A stretch of 64,000 nucleotides of DNA from the NCBI GenBank assembly GCA_028275345.1, contig JAPWUV010000001.1:124001-188000 (forward strand). The letters run 5' to 3'. Each line of letters starts with the position of its first letter. Position 1 is the first letter of the stretch. Source of the DNA: a bacterium (lineage in GTDB: Bacteria; Zhuqueibacterota; Zhuqueibacteria; Oleimicrobiales; Geothermoviventaceae). A program made the translations under genes and the position numbers. Under the pieces are notes generated by a model, which ran no database searches, was not told the origin of the DNA, and saw nothing but the letters and a program-made list of their open reading frames with translations. Positions 42,417-50,998 of the stretch are shown piece after piece.

Positions 42417-43802
42417 TTACACTTCGATCTGACGGGTGAAAAGGTAGTAGTCGAGCTTGGGCAGACGGGCGACCAGTACGAGCCACGCGTAGGCAAAGGT
42501 CAGGACCGCCGCGATCAGGTATCCCCAGCCCAACGCTGCTTCCCCCCATCGGGTCGAGATCAGGGTCAGAGTGACGTTGGCAGCGAGAAACCAGAGAGCC
42601 GATCGGGCGGCCTCCCGGCACAGCTCGAGGTAGAGCATGAGGACCAGCGTGTTCATCAGCAGTGCGCTGGCAAAGGCGGCCAGGAGCAGGATCCGAAACA
42701 GCCTCGGCGATACCCAGCCGAACCCAATCGCCCGGAGCAGAGGCCCTGCCAGGATCAGGCAGGCGAGGGTGAAGATCCCTTGGAACATGGCCATCCCGCT
42801 GAGAGCCCGACGCACGGCCTCACGAAGCTCCCGGCCTGTGCGTTGAATCTGGACCAGCGGCTCATGCAGTAAGCTTTCGGCGAAGGCACGGTACGGCCGC
42901 AAGAAGTTCGCCTCCCCGGCGGAGAGGCCCCAAATGAGAGCCGGGACCAAGCTCAGGAAGGCTAGGAGGGCGGGAATATCGTAGGGAGGGTAGGGGTGCA
43001 GCAGGTTCGCCCCCTGGGATGTTCCCCGAGTGATCCAGAGGATGATCTTGTCCGCCCAGATGCCGGCGTTGTAAAAGAACCCGGCCAAAGCCAGTGGAGC
43101 ATACCGCTGGAGCCTCGCCAAGCTCCCTCGGTGCCACCATCCGCGGCCGCGGAATTCCCGCTCGCCGAGGTAGGAAAGGAGGGCCACGGAGAGGGCCTGT
43201 CCTGCGACGTATCCGAGCAAAGCCGAGGAAACCAACCCTCGCCGAATGGCCAAGATGCTGAGGACCAGGCTGATGGCGCTTCCAGCCAGGAACGGCAGGA
43301 AAACGAGGAGGCGGGTTCTTGACGATCCCAGGCAGCTCATGCCGATCCAAAGCTCGCCGAGGATCGCGAAGAGCAAAACCGTGGCGAGGCGGAAGAGGAG
43401 TGGGTCATGCACCGGAGCATCGAATCGGGCGAAGCAGGTGGCGGGTCCTACAACGGCAAGGCTTAGCCCGAAGACCCCAACCCCTGCAGTTCGGATCCCG
43501 GGTAGGATCTCCTCGGGATGTCCCTCGGACAGCTTGTCGGCGATGAACCGCACCAATGGGTTCTGCCACGCCCCCGCCAGGATGAGTGAGAAGGCGTACG
43601 CATGGATGATCGTGCCGAGCAGCAGCCACGGCGCCCCTGCCTGAAGCGCAAGCGGTGCGTACATGCCGAGCGCAGCCAAGGCGGCGGTGGTGGTCAACCA
43701 CGGTCCCGAGGACCTGACGGCGCTGCGGAGGAAGGCGCGGAAGTGGGGGAAGTACCCGCCGCGCTTCGCCGGTTCTTGCGGTTGCAAGCCTATTCCCGTC
43801 AC
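42417..43802 (-). CDS. pelG: Pel exopolysaccharide inner-membrane transporter PelG
   Basis: 461 residues from GTG 43802, overlapping the pelF stop (GTGA) and with GGGGAGG just upstream. The longer frame to 44204 lies inside pelF. The length matches PelG (about 456). It has about 12 membrane helices of the MOP/Wzx flippase kind: ARFDAPVHDPLLFRLATVLL, FFYNAGIWADKIILWITRG, and DIPALLAFLSLVPALI. PelG is thought to move the polymer across the inner membrane together with PelD, PelE and PelF. Its place after pelF is conserved in pel loci. The PelG pattern FYNxGxWxDKxIxW is clear, so I prefer it to a general polysaccharide flippase. Confidence 0.88.
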   Translation of the reverse strand: MTGIGLQPQEPAKRGGYFPHFRAFLRSAVRSSGPWLTTTAALAALGMYAPLALQAGAPWLLLGTIIHAYAFSLILAGAWQNPLVRFIADKLSEGHPEEILPGIRTAGVGVFGLSLAVVGPATCFARFDAPVHDPLLFRLATVLLFAILGELWIGMSCLGSSRTRLLVFLPFLAGSAISLVLSILAIRRGLVSSALLGYVAGQALSVALLSYLGEREFRGRGWWHRGSLARLQRYAPLALAGFFYNAGIWADKIILWITRGTSQGANLLHPYPPYDIPALLAFLSLVPALIWGLSAGEANFLRPYRAFAESLLHEPLVQIQRTGRELREAVRRALSGMAMFQGIFTLACLILAGPLLRAIGFGWVSPRLFRILLLAAFASALLMNTLVLMLYLELCREAARSALWFLAANVTLTLISTRWGEAALGWGYLIAAVLTFAYAWLVLVARLPKLDYYLFTRQIEV

Positions 43803-45205
43803 GACCTCCCCTTTTCCCCAGCGAGACTGCGGTAAAGAACCGCGTACTGCTCCGTCAGTTTCCGAATGTCGTATCGTTGCACCACACGCTGCCTGGCGGT
43901 TTCCGAAAGCTGCCGGGCCTGCTCCGGGTGGGAGAGGATCTGAATTGCGGCCCTGGCCAGACTCTCGGGGTCTTTCGGCGGTACCACGGGCCACTCGGGG
44001 TACAGAAGGTCCCTGGCGTCTCCGACATCGGTCGACACGACCGGAATCCCCGCACACATTGCTTCCATCAGGACGCGCGGCTGAGTTTCCTTGATGCTCG
44101 TCAGCAGCACGAGATCGAGCTGAGGATAGTACTCGAGAACATCCTGACGGCCCAGGAAGCGCATGCAGTCGGACAGACCGAGGCTGGCGGCCAATTCTTG
44201 GCACTGGCTGGAGTAGCCGGGGTCCTCGTCCATTGGCCCGATCACGGAGAACTCAGCCGACGGAAACGCGTCTTTGATGATCCGCCCGGCTCTGATGAAC
44301 GTGCGCACGTCCTTGTCGGGAACCACCCGCCCGACAAAGCCAATGTGAGGGATAGGCTGCCGATCCCCCGGGCGAAGGCCATTGAACTTGTCCACCTGGA
44401 TTCCGTTGGGAATGATGCGGGTTTTCTCGCCCGCAGCCCCGAGGGACAGCTGGAGATTCCGGCTGCGCTCGCAGGGGCTGATGATGAGGTCTGCCTGATC
44501 GTAGGCGATGCGCGCCAGGCCGCGGAGGACATTGCTCCACATCTGCCGCTGGGATCCTGTGACGGCGTCGCCGCCGTAGATCTCCCTCTCACGTTCCTTC
44601 ACGTAGACCCCGAGCTCGGTCAGGAGCATGGGGCGACGCGTGCGCAGCTTGGCTACCGCGGCGAGCAACCCCGCGTAGCCGGTGGAAAGGGCATGGTACA
44701 GGTCGGCCTCCGGAATGGGCTCCTCCAGAAGCTTCAACAAGGGCAGGTGGGTCGCGTACCAACCCCCGTAGTATTCCGCGAAGGGATGAACCGCGTCGCT
44801 GGACTTGTGGAAAAACGAGATCAGCCGCCACGACTGCTCGTCCCGGACCACGTGGAAAAGATTGAGGCGGCGCTTTGGGCCGCTCACAAGCGCCTGAACC
44901 TGCTCGAAGCGTCCGTACCGCTGCTCCAGCATCTCAAGATGGAAGCGGGTCACCTCATTCCATGCCTCCAGCCTCTCCCCCCGAACCGGCAGATCGCTGG
45001 GGATTTCCTTATCGAGACCGACCCGATGCCAGGCCGAGACGTTTGCTGGGAAGGCATACTTCGATGCTTCGTCCCCCGCTGGGGAGATGGTCCACAGGAC
45101 GAACTCCACCTCGGGGAGCCCTTGGATCAAATGGTGGACCCATTCGGAAACGGCGCCCATTTCGAGCGGGTAAGAGCCTTCGAGCACCAAGCACACGCGC
45201 ATCAC
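43799..45205 (-). CDS. pelF: Pel polysaccharide glycosyltransferase PelF (GT4)
   Basis: 468 residues from GTG 45205 (or ATG 45202), overlapping the pelA stop. The N-terminus VCLVLEGSYPLEMGAVSEWV is the PelF hallmark (consensus LEGxYPxxxGGVSxWVhxLI), with Ala for the second Gly. GT-B fold with PILLTELGVYVKEREREI-like loop (LLTELGVYVKERE), then the GT4 C-lobe: IIPNGIQVDKF, IGFVGRVVPDKDVRTFIRA, and the E-x7-E segment KETQPRVLMEAMCAGIPVVS. PelF uses UDP-sugars (UDP-GlcNAc/GalNAc in Pel) to build the polymer in the cytoplasm, next to PelD. It is the central synthase of this locus. Confidence 0.93.
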   Translation of the reverse strand: MMRVCLVLEGSYPLEMGAVSEWVHHLIQGLPEVEFVLWTISPAGDEASKYAFPANVSAWHRVGLDKEIPSDLPVRGERLEAWNEVTRFHLEMLEQRYGRFEQVQALVSGPKRRLNLFHVVRDEQSWRLISFFHKSSDAVHPFAEYYGGWYATHLPLLKLLEEPIPEADLYHALSTGYAGLLAAVAKLRTRRPMLLTELGVYVKEREREIYGGDAVTGSQRQMWSNVLRGLARIAYDQADLIISPCERSRNLQLSLGAAGEKTRIIPNGIQVDKFNGLRPGDRQPIPHIGFVGRVVPDKDVRTFIRAGRIIKDAFPSAEFSVIGPMDEDPGYSSQCQELAASLGLSDCMRFLGRQDVLEYYPQLDLVLLTSIKETQPRVLMEAMCAGIPVVSTDVGDARDLLYPEWPVVPPKDPESLARAAIQILSHPEQARQLSETARQRVVQRYDIRKLTEQYAVLYRSLAGEKGRS

Positions 45206-47616
45206 GATTCCCTGATTCTGCTGCCGGCACGTCCTATCCAGCGGTCTCGGATTTCCCGGCGCCGCTTCCAGGTCTCGTCCTCGCCGGCTTGCAATTGTTT
45301 GGCTCTTCTCTTAGCCAATGCGATGCTGTAGAGCGAAAGGAGGAACACTACAAGCATGAGAGCGCCCAAACGACCGTAGGATGGCGGGTGCGCCACGGCA
45401 GCCGAAGGTAGCAAGCGCAGGGAGAGGAATCCCTGGATCGGCACACGCACGCGAAGGCGGCCGAGGGAGTCGCTGTCCGCGAAGTAGACCTTCCGCTCTT
45501 CAACGCCGTGGATGCGGTAGCGAGAGCGGGGCGCGAGGCCAGCCAACCACACGTCCGTGTCCCCGAATCCCCACGCGGTGAAGGAGACCGAGCCACGCGA
45601 GGCGTCCGCTTTCCAATCTTCGATCGGATTGGCCGACTCTAGCACGAAGGGTGGAAACACCATCTGGGTATCCGCAGGGGCGAGGCGGATGCGATGGATG
45701 TGCCCCTCGTCCAGATGCACGTAGAGGTAGCCTCGACGACGGCAGTATCCCAGGACGCCCTGGCTCTTCGTCAAGTCCACGATCCGATCGTTGCCGTCGA
45801 AACGGATCGTCCGAAGGTGGCCGCCGGTGCGGACGAACCAGGTCCCTTTCCCCTCGCGCGCGATTTGCACCTCCAGGAAATCCAAAGCGATCCGTACGTA
45901 TTCGGAGACGCGAATCGGGCAGGCGGACTGCTTCCGGGCCCATTCCAGTACATCCTTCAGGGCTTGGAGGGAGCTCCTGTTCTGCGCGCTGCACCAGGGG
46001 AAGCAGAGGTCGATAGGCAGGATGGGATAGCGCTCCCAGCCGTAATCAAAGGTGCGAAGCACGTCCCTGTAGCCATCCAGAGGGCCCTGCCAGGGATCCG
46101 TGAACCTATCGTCGCTGGCTGCCCGTCGGAGGACCTGCACCTCGCGGCCGACGTGGCGGAACGGGGGAAGGAGATCCGCCAGGGAAGGCCTGTCGGAGTG
46201 CACCCGGCAGTTCCCCCCGTTGATGGCCAGGAGGCCTCGCTCCCGCACCTCTCGCAGCACAGCTTCCGGGGGATTGCAGTGCCCAGTCCAGAGAAAGAGC
46301 TTCGACGGACGCTCCCGGCTCAAGATCCTCTCGTTGAGGAACGCGAGAGAGCCGAAGATCTCCTTTTCCGGATCGAGGCGAGAGTACCCGGGTAGCCCCG
46401 TGAGCATGAGATCGCCCTTCTCCCAGTCCATCGGATGGCCGAGGCCATGACTTGCGACCTCCACATTCGGAAGGCGTGCAATCTCCCGAGCCAGCTCCAC
46501 AAGCCTGTCCGTGCCCACGTAGGCCGGGTCCACTTCCCCCTGGATGAACGACACGGTGAACGGGAGGGCGGTTGACGTCAGGATTTCATCGCGCATCCGG
46601 GAGCCGCAGACGTATCCCGGATGGAGATCCGTGGGCGAGGCGAAGCCATCTCCGTCGATCTGGGCGAAGAGCATTCGCCGGCCGAATAGGACTGCCAGGT
46701 CCGCATGCGGCTCCTCCTCGCAACCCAGCGCCCGGGCCAGGAACCGGACGGGATCGAAATGGAATTGCGGCTTGGAATCCTTGTTGTCGCTCCGGGGGCC
46801 TTGGCAGGTGAACGGCTGAGCCAGGAACGCCCCTCGCGGCGAAAGAAACCCCGCCACGTATCTCCGACCCGAGCCGGGCGGGGCCTCCAGTTCGACCACC
46901 GGCTCGAGGTTCGGATCTTCCTTAGTCAGCGGGTAAAAGCCTTGCACCCCGTCGACCAAGACGTCCTTCTCGAAGCCGAAAAGATCTGGAGCCAAGCGGA
47001 TCAGCCTCGCGCTGCGGGATAGTTGCCAGGCTTCGCGGTCGTAGCGCGCACCAAGGGCAGCGAAAATGGCCTGGGTCTCCTCCAAATCGCTAGCGCTCGC
47101 GACACATCCGGGCTCGGTAACGGCTCCGAAGCTTCCGAAGATCAGCAACTTCGCGCCCGATTCAACCTGGCGCAGGAGCCAGTGCCGGTACGCCTGGGCA
47201 CCCGGCAAGTCGTCATTTCCGAACCAGGTGACGATGGCCCGGTAAGGACCGATCGGACAGATGCCATCCACTCCCTGACACAGATCGTGGTAATGGACCC
47301 TGAAGCCGAGGAAGGTGAGTGGCAGTTCGAAGAATAGGTGGACGGGGTTGTTGTGCTGTGTCTGCCCTTCGTTGCTCTTGTAGAGAGCCAGGATGTCGAG
47401 ACGGAGCGCTTCGCCCTGACCGGACGTGGCCTTCACTTCGCCGCGAATGGCGGTCGGCGCAAGCAGGAGCTGGAGCAGGAGAAGCGCTGCGGCCGTCGGA
47501 ATCCTCCGGCTGTGCGTAGCCCCTGCTGCCGGGGATCGTGACCTCGGTGTCCAGCCCGCGGGATTGCAGCCGGCGAGCCTGCGACGGGATGCTGTTGAGC
47601 TCGGGAGCGCGCTCAT
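45202..47616 (-). CDS. pelA: PelA-like polysaccharide deacetylase, hydrolase domain absent
   Basis: 804 residues from ATG 47616, which overlaps the pelE stop (ATGA, with AGGAG upstream). The frame is open to 47859 but that part overlaps pelE. A late signal sequence (AAALLLLQLLLAPTAIRG, about 42-60). Next comes a region like the reductase-like Rossmann domain of PelA (about 70-290; LDILALYKSNEGQT, YRAIVTWFGNDDLPGAQAYR). Then the deacetylase domain: LFAQIDGDGFAS (Asp pair), VASHGLGHPMDW (His pair), LWTGHCNPPEAVL. A beta-rich region ends in a C-terminal membrane helix (about 745-765, GALMLVVFLLSLYSIAL). P. aeruginosa PelA (about 950) begins with a GH166 hydrolase, missing here, as in the separate deacetylase of Gram-positive pel operons. 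Confidence 0.82.
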   Translation of the reverse strand: MSALPSSTASRRRLAGCNPAGWTPRSRSPAAGATHSRRIPTAAALLLLQLLLAPTAIRGEVKATSGQGEALRLDILALYKSNEGQTQHNNPVHLFFELPLTFLGFRVHYHDLCQGVDGICPIGPYRAIVTWFGNDDLPGAQAYRHWLLRQVESGAKLLIFGSFGAVTEPGCVASASDLEETQAIFAALGARYDREAWQLSRSARLIRLAPDLFGFEKDVLVDGVQGFYPLTKEDPNLEPVVELEAPPGSGRRYVAGFLSPRGAFLAQPFTCQGPRSDNKDSKPQFHFDPVRFLARALGCEEEPHADLAVLFGRRMLFAQIDGDGFASPTDLHPGYVCGSRMRDEILTSTALPFTVSFIQGEVDPAYVGTDRLVELAREIARLPNVEVASHGLGHPMDWEKGDLMLTGLPGYSRLDPEKEIFGSLAFLNERILSRERPSKLFLWTGHCNPPEAVLREVRERGLLAINGGNCRVHSDRPSLADLLPPFRHVGREVQVLRRAASDDRFTDPWQGPLDGYRDVLRTFDYGWERYPILPIDLCFPWCSAQNRSSLQALKDVLEWARKQSACPIRVSEYVRIALDFLEVQIAREGKGTWFVRTGGHLRTIRFDGNDRIVDLTKSQGVLGYCRRRGYLYVHLDEGHIHRIRLAPADTQMVFPPFVLESANPIEDWKADASRGSVSFTAWGFGDTDVWLAGLAPRSRYRIHGVEERKVYFADSDSLGRLRVRVPIQGFLSLRLLPSAAVAHPPSYGRLGALMLVVFLLSLYSIALAKRRAKQLQAGEDETWKRRREIRDRWIGRAGSRIRES

Positions 47617-48404
47617 CCTATCTCCTGGTTTGCGGCTTCCGCACTTTCCGGAGCCAGCCAGAAGTTCACCACTTCTTCCTGCTGTGGAGTTAGCGGCGAC
47701 TGGGACGCGTAGCGACAGCAATGGCGGACGGAATCGTAGTCGCCCAGGAGAAAGAAGGCTTCGGCCAGGTCGAGGTAGATTTTCGCCTCCATCGGGCGGA
47801 GGCGCAACGCCTCGCGGAGATCCTGGACCGCCTTTTGGGGCTGGCCTAAGGCCTTCCAAAGTTTACCCCTGACATGCAGGGCTTCGGCGCTGCGGGGATT
47901 GTCCGACAAGACCTCATCGACAAGACCGATGGCCTTCCGCAGGTACCAGCACCCCAACGAAGCTCCGGGGAGACCTGCATTCACATAGTCGAGGTACACC
48001 AGGGCCAGGAGCAAGCTATCCTTGTGCGCTCGCGTCTTTGTCCTTCTCTCCTCCAGGTGGCGAAATGCCTGAAGGTAGGCCGTGTCCAATTGTTCCAGAG
48101 CTTGGGCGGCGTAGAGTCTGCGTTCTTCGTCGCCTTCTCGGGCGAGCTCCTGCAGCTTGGAGACAGCCCACGCCCGATTCTCGTGGCGCGCAAGCCGGAA
48201 GATGGCCTCACGCCGCACCGAGAGAACCGGGTCGTCCAGACGGTCCGCAACCGGTTCCATGGAGAGGCTGAGTTCCACGTACTCGGGGATGTCAATTACC
48301 CCCAGTTCCAGCGCCTTCTGGGCTTCCCTCACCGTCCGGGGACGGTAGCTGGGATGCCCGAGCCGGAGGGTCAGGTCAACGACGTTCGTCCTCCTGCGCC
48401 ACAT
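47613..48404 (-). CDS. pelE: PelE-like TPR protein
   Basis: 263 residues from ATG 48404; it overlaps the end of pelD by 29 nt. AGAGG lies just upstream. HEAT-like helices near 35-110 (SVRREAIFRLARHENRAWAV, SKLQELAREGDEERRLYAAQ) precede TPR units near 150-245 (ALHVRGKLWKALGQPQKAVQ; AKIYLDLAEAFFLLGDYDSV). PelE in P. aeruginosa has membrane helices and TPRs and binds PelD; membrane helices are not evident here. The assignment rests on TPR content and on the position between pelD and pelA, the conserved place of pelE. Sequence alone would only give a TPR/HEAT protein. Confidence 0.65.
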   Translation of the reverse strand: MWRRRTNVVDLTLRLGHPSYRPRTVREAQKALELGVIDIPEYVELSLSMEPVADRLDDPVLSVRREAIFRLARHENRAWAVSKLQELAREGDEERRLYAAQALEQLDTAYLQAFRHLEERRTKTRAHKDSLLLALVYLDYVNAGLPGASLGCWYLRKAIGLVDEVLSDNPRSAEALHVRGKLWKALGQPQKAVQDLREALRLRPMEAKIYLDLAEAFFLLGDYDSVRHCCRYASQSPLTPQQEEVVNFWLAPESAEAANQEIG

Positions 48405-49902
48405 TTGCCTCTTGTGCCTCCTTCGCAGGTTTGCCCTCTGGGTCGCTGCGCGTCTCGGACTGTCGCGCCAGTTCCAGGGACTGCTCAGCCAGCTGGATGA
48501 ACATCTGTGCATCGCGGATGTAGGGTCGGTAGGTGGCGAATCCGAACCAGAGGTCCAGCTTGGCGTGTTTCAGGCCGAGAAGCTTACCGGAGGCCCGGAC
48601 GCGCTGGCGGAGGCGCTCCACGACCTTCAGGGACTGCTCCAGCGAGGTCAGAGGGAGCATGACCCAGTAGGTGCCGGAACGACGCCCGGCGCAAATCAGG
48701 TCGATCTCGCGCAGGTCGTGACGCAGCATCTTGGCCACGGCTCGCACGACGATCCGCCAGGACTTCGGCGAAAGAGCCCGCCGGAGGTGTTCCGAACCGG
48801 CGATTTCGAGCACGAGGACCGTCAGCTGGAGCTTGTGCCGGGCGACCCGGTGAAGCTCTCGCGTCAATGCTTCCAGGAAATAGCGGTAGTTGTGTAGCTC
48901 AGTGGCGCGGTCGATCTGATCCTTCGCTTCCATCTCCGCGAAGCGCACCGCTTTGGCGACAGCCGGGGCCACGAGCTCGCCGATCACGCACAAGGCTTGC
49001 AAGGTGGGGATGGTCAGGCGCAAGAACGGGATGTCGTCCACCGAGAGGATGGCCAGGAGTACGCCTCGTTCCCGGACTGGGACGAGCATTAGGCTCCGCA
49101 AACCCAGGCTCCGCCAGGCCTGCTCGAGATCCAGGTCGTGGACCAAGTCTCTGACCGTCAGAGGCTCGTTCCGTTGGACCAAGGTTCGGATGACGGGATC
49201 AAGGAGAGGGATGCGCGCGGGATTCTCGCAACGGTCCTTCCAGCCGTGACTTGCCACCAGCACGGCCTCATCCTGCGCGTAATCGACGACGTACAACGAA
49301 GATTTGTTGGCTCCGACGAACCTCTCGGCGATGCCCAAGATCCCGGCGTAGACTTGCTTTTCTTCAAGGGCCTCCAGAGACCTGGTGGCCTCGTAGAGGC
49401 TTTGCACCGTAGCTTCCTGCCCCAGGACGCGCTGCTCCAGCTCCTCTTTCACCTTGGTGACGGCCAGAAGCTGTTCCCGGAGCCGCAGATTCTCCCCTTT
49501 GAGCTCCTCGTGCTGCTCCTTCAGTCGGCGGCAACTCTTGCGGCGCGCTTCCTCCAGCCCACCCAGGATTACAGCGGCCAAGAAGTTGGGCACAATGGTG
49601 CCGAGAAGGCCGGTCATCGGGAAGAGCGTCTCGGCGCCGGCCGGTCGGACGATTGTGCCCTGGGCGACCACAAGAATGCTGGTGAGAAATGCGGCCCAGA
49701 GACCGGCCGCGAGACCGAACTGGGCAGCGCCGATCAGCACAGCCAGGAGATACGGGTTCGGTGCGATCTTCAGAAAGCCCGGGTCACGGGGGAAAACGGA
49801 GTAATTGACAGCCACGAGTCCGAGGAGGACAGAGCCGATGGTCCGGAGGAAGTCTTTCTCCAGACCCAGCTTTTGGGCCAGTTTGGGCAAGGGTGCCTCC
49901 AT
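48376..49902 (-). CDS. pelD: PelD c-di-GMP receptor of the Pel machine
   Basis: 508 residues from ATG 49902, overlapping the STAS gene stop (TGATG); GTG 49905 is possible. Three to four membrane helices (about 20-40, 50-85, 97-117), a coiled coil (about 125-180), a GAF domain (about 185-325; LYVVDYAQDEAVLVASHGWK, SLMLVPVRERGVLLAILSVD) and a GGDEF-like domain (about 330-475). The GGDEF signature is lost (RRSGT in its place, about 407-411), but the I-site RxxD is kept as REID (about 398-401), five residues upstream, exactly as in PelD. So it cannot make c-di-GMP but should bind it. PelD recruits PelE, PelF and PelG. This domain order, with the locus, makes the call strong. Confidence 0.9.
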   Translation of the reverse strand: MEAPLPKLAQKLGLEKDFLRTIGSVLLGLVAVNYSVFPRDPGFLKIAPNPYLLAVLIGAAQFGLAAGLWAAFLTSILVVAQGTIVRPAGAETLFPMTGLLGTIVPNFLAAVILGGLEEARRKSCRRLKEQHEELKGENLRLREQLLAVTKVKEELEQRVLGQEATVQSLYEATRSLEALEEKQVYAGILGIAERFVGANKSSLYVVDYAQDEAVLVASHGWKDRCENPARIPLLDPVIRTLVQRNEPLTVRDLVHDLDLEQAWRSLGLRSLMLVPVRERGVLLAILSVDDIPFLRLTIPTLQALCVIGELVAPAVAKAVRFAEMEAKDQIDRATELHNYRYFLEALTRELHRVARHKLQLTVLVLEIAGSEHLRRALSPKSWRIVVRAVAKMLRHDLREIDLICAGRRSGTYWVMLPLTSLEQSLKVVERLRQRVRASGKLLGLKHAKLDLWFGFATYRPYIRDAQMFIQLAEQSLELARQSETRSDPEGKPAKEAQEANVAQEDERR

Positions 49903-50702
49903 CACTTTTGCCTTTCAGCCAGGAGCATGTGAATGTCCGGGAATTCCTCGCTTGGCTGGGGAGTTTCCACCCGAGTGACTTTCGGTGGCAGATTGCCAGA
50001 AAGCTGCGCGAGGGCTTGTTTGGGGTCCGTGAGGATGTACCCGCGCCACTCATTGACCTGAGCCAGGAGCACGGCAGCGAGCCTCGTCGAGGCCAGGACG
50101 TACAGCTGCACGCCCGCCTGCTGATCCCGGGCGAAGGCACCGTAAAGCTGGGATAGTGCCGAACTGTCGAGCGACTCCACAAAGCGGAGGTCGAGCACGT
50201 GGACAGCACAGCGCCGCGACGATCGGTCCAGCTCCCGCAGCAGGGGGAAAAGGTTCTCCGCAGCGAGGTGCGAAGTCCCCATCACCTTCAGCCACTCCCC
50301 ACGAGACACCGGGCGTACCTCCACCCGAGGAGACGGCCGATCCGCTTCTGCGACATGTGACCCCTCACCGGAAAGCATCCGTGCGGCGGTCAGGACGTCG
50401 CCGTAGATGGGCAAGGCCTGCGCCAGCCGCGTCACCTCGAAGATCTCGCGCACGTGCGGGCGTGCCCTCGCCAACGCTAAGGTTCCTCCGCGTTTCCGAA
50501 GGAGCCGTTGGAGAAGAACGAAGTGGCGAAGCCCCGCGCTATCGATGAAGTCCAGATTGGCCAGATCGAGCACCACCCTGGGAAGCTGGGCGGAATGACC
50601 CGCGGCTTCGTGAAAGAACGTGCCCGCATTCTCGATGTCGAGCGTGGTCTCCGCGGCAAAGCCGAGGATGAGGGTCCCGTGCTTGATCTTCGCCTCAAGC
50701 AT
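49902..50702 (-). CDS. Tandem STAS-domain protein heading the pel operon
   Basis: 266 residues from ATG 50702 (GGAGGGGAAG upstream). The first STAS domain (about 1-105) has the canonical phospho-site loop (VVLDLANLDFIDSAGLRHFV) and ARARPHVREIFEVTRLAQAL. The second (about 125-240) has a diverged loop (VLDLRFVESLDSSALSQLYG). In sigma-factor networks STAS proteins bind anti-sigma kinases; in transporters they are regulatory tails. Its stop overlaps the pelD start, so it is made with PelD. I know of no STAS protein as a standard part of pel loci. It may link PelD to a switch kinase or act as a cofactor; speculative. Confidence 0.82.
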   Translation of the reverse strand: MLEAKIKHGTLILGFAAETTLDIENAGTFFHEAAGHSAQLPRVVLDLANLDFIDSAGLRHFVLLQRLLRKRGGTLALARARPHVREIFEVTRLAQALPIYGDVLTAARMLSGEGSHVAEADRPSPRVEVRPVSRGEWLKVMGTSHLAAENLFPLLRELDRSSRRCAVHVLDLRFVESLDSSALSQLYGAFARDQQAGVQLYVLASTRLAAVLLAQVNEWRGYILTDPKQALAQLSGNLPPKVTRVETPQPSEEFPDIHMLLAERQK

Positions 50703-50956
50703 CTTCCCCTCCGCGAATGGAGTGAAAAACTCCTCTTGGCGTTCCTCCGAGAGTGGGCCCGTTTTCGTGGGTCTTCTCGCTCCTGCCTATCGGATGCCCA
50801 CGGGATTTCTTGAGCTTGGAGAGTCGAGGTGGTCTGCGCGTGCGCGTCGGTTGCTTCATGTCGGGGCACTCGCGGCGCAGTGTCGCAACGATCGGTCCAG
50901 CGGAAAACGGCCTTCAGCCGAGCGCCGGCCCCGAACCCTGTCCCCCGAAAAAGGCC
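50703..50956. other. Divergent region between the pel operon and tRNA-Val
   Basis: About 255 nt. It should hold the pel promoter, but no good sigma-70 pair was found on the minus strand. A 54-codon minus-strand frame (ATG at 50862, basic product beginning MKQPTRTRRPP) overlaps the STAS start but has no ribosome-binding site. No other feature seen. Confidence 0.4.
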
Positions 50957-50985
50957 TTGACAGGAAGAGGGGCATTGGATAAATT
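50957..50985 (+). promoter_or_regulatory. Sigma-70-type promoter of tRNA-Val
   Basis: TTGACA (50957-50962), 17-nt spacer, TAAATT (50980-50985), ending 13 nt before the tRNA. Perfect -35. Confidence 0.8.
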
Positions 50986-50998
50986 AAAATTGTCGAAC

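Noticed and set aside
41564-42496. Open frame continuing upstream of smc by 311 codons
   Set aside because: Its product is Arg/Ser/Pro-rich with no similarity to SMC N-termini; the TTG at 41563 has a ribosome-binding site, matches the SMC start and lies just below a promoter.
43803-44204. Longer PelG frame starting at 44204
   Set aside because: This part lies inside pelF and has no membrane-protein character; GTG 43802 gives the correct family length.
50703-50862. 54-codon basic ORF upstream of the STAS gene
   Set aside because: No ribosome-binding site and no known family. It overlaps the STAS start; kept only as a remark.
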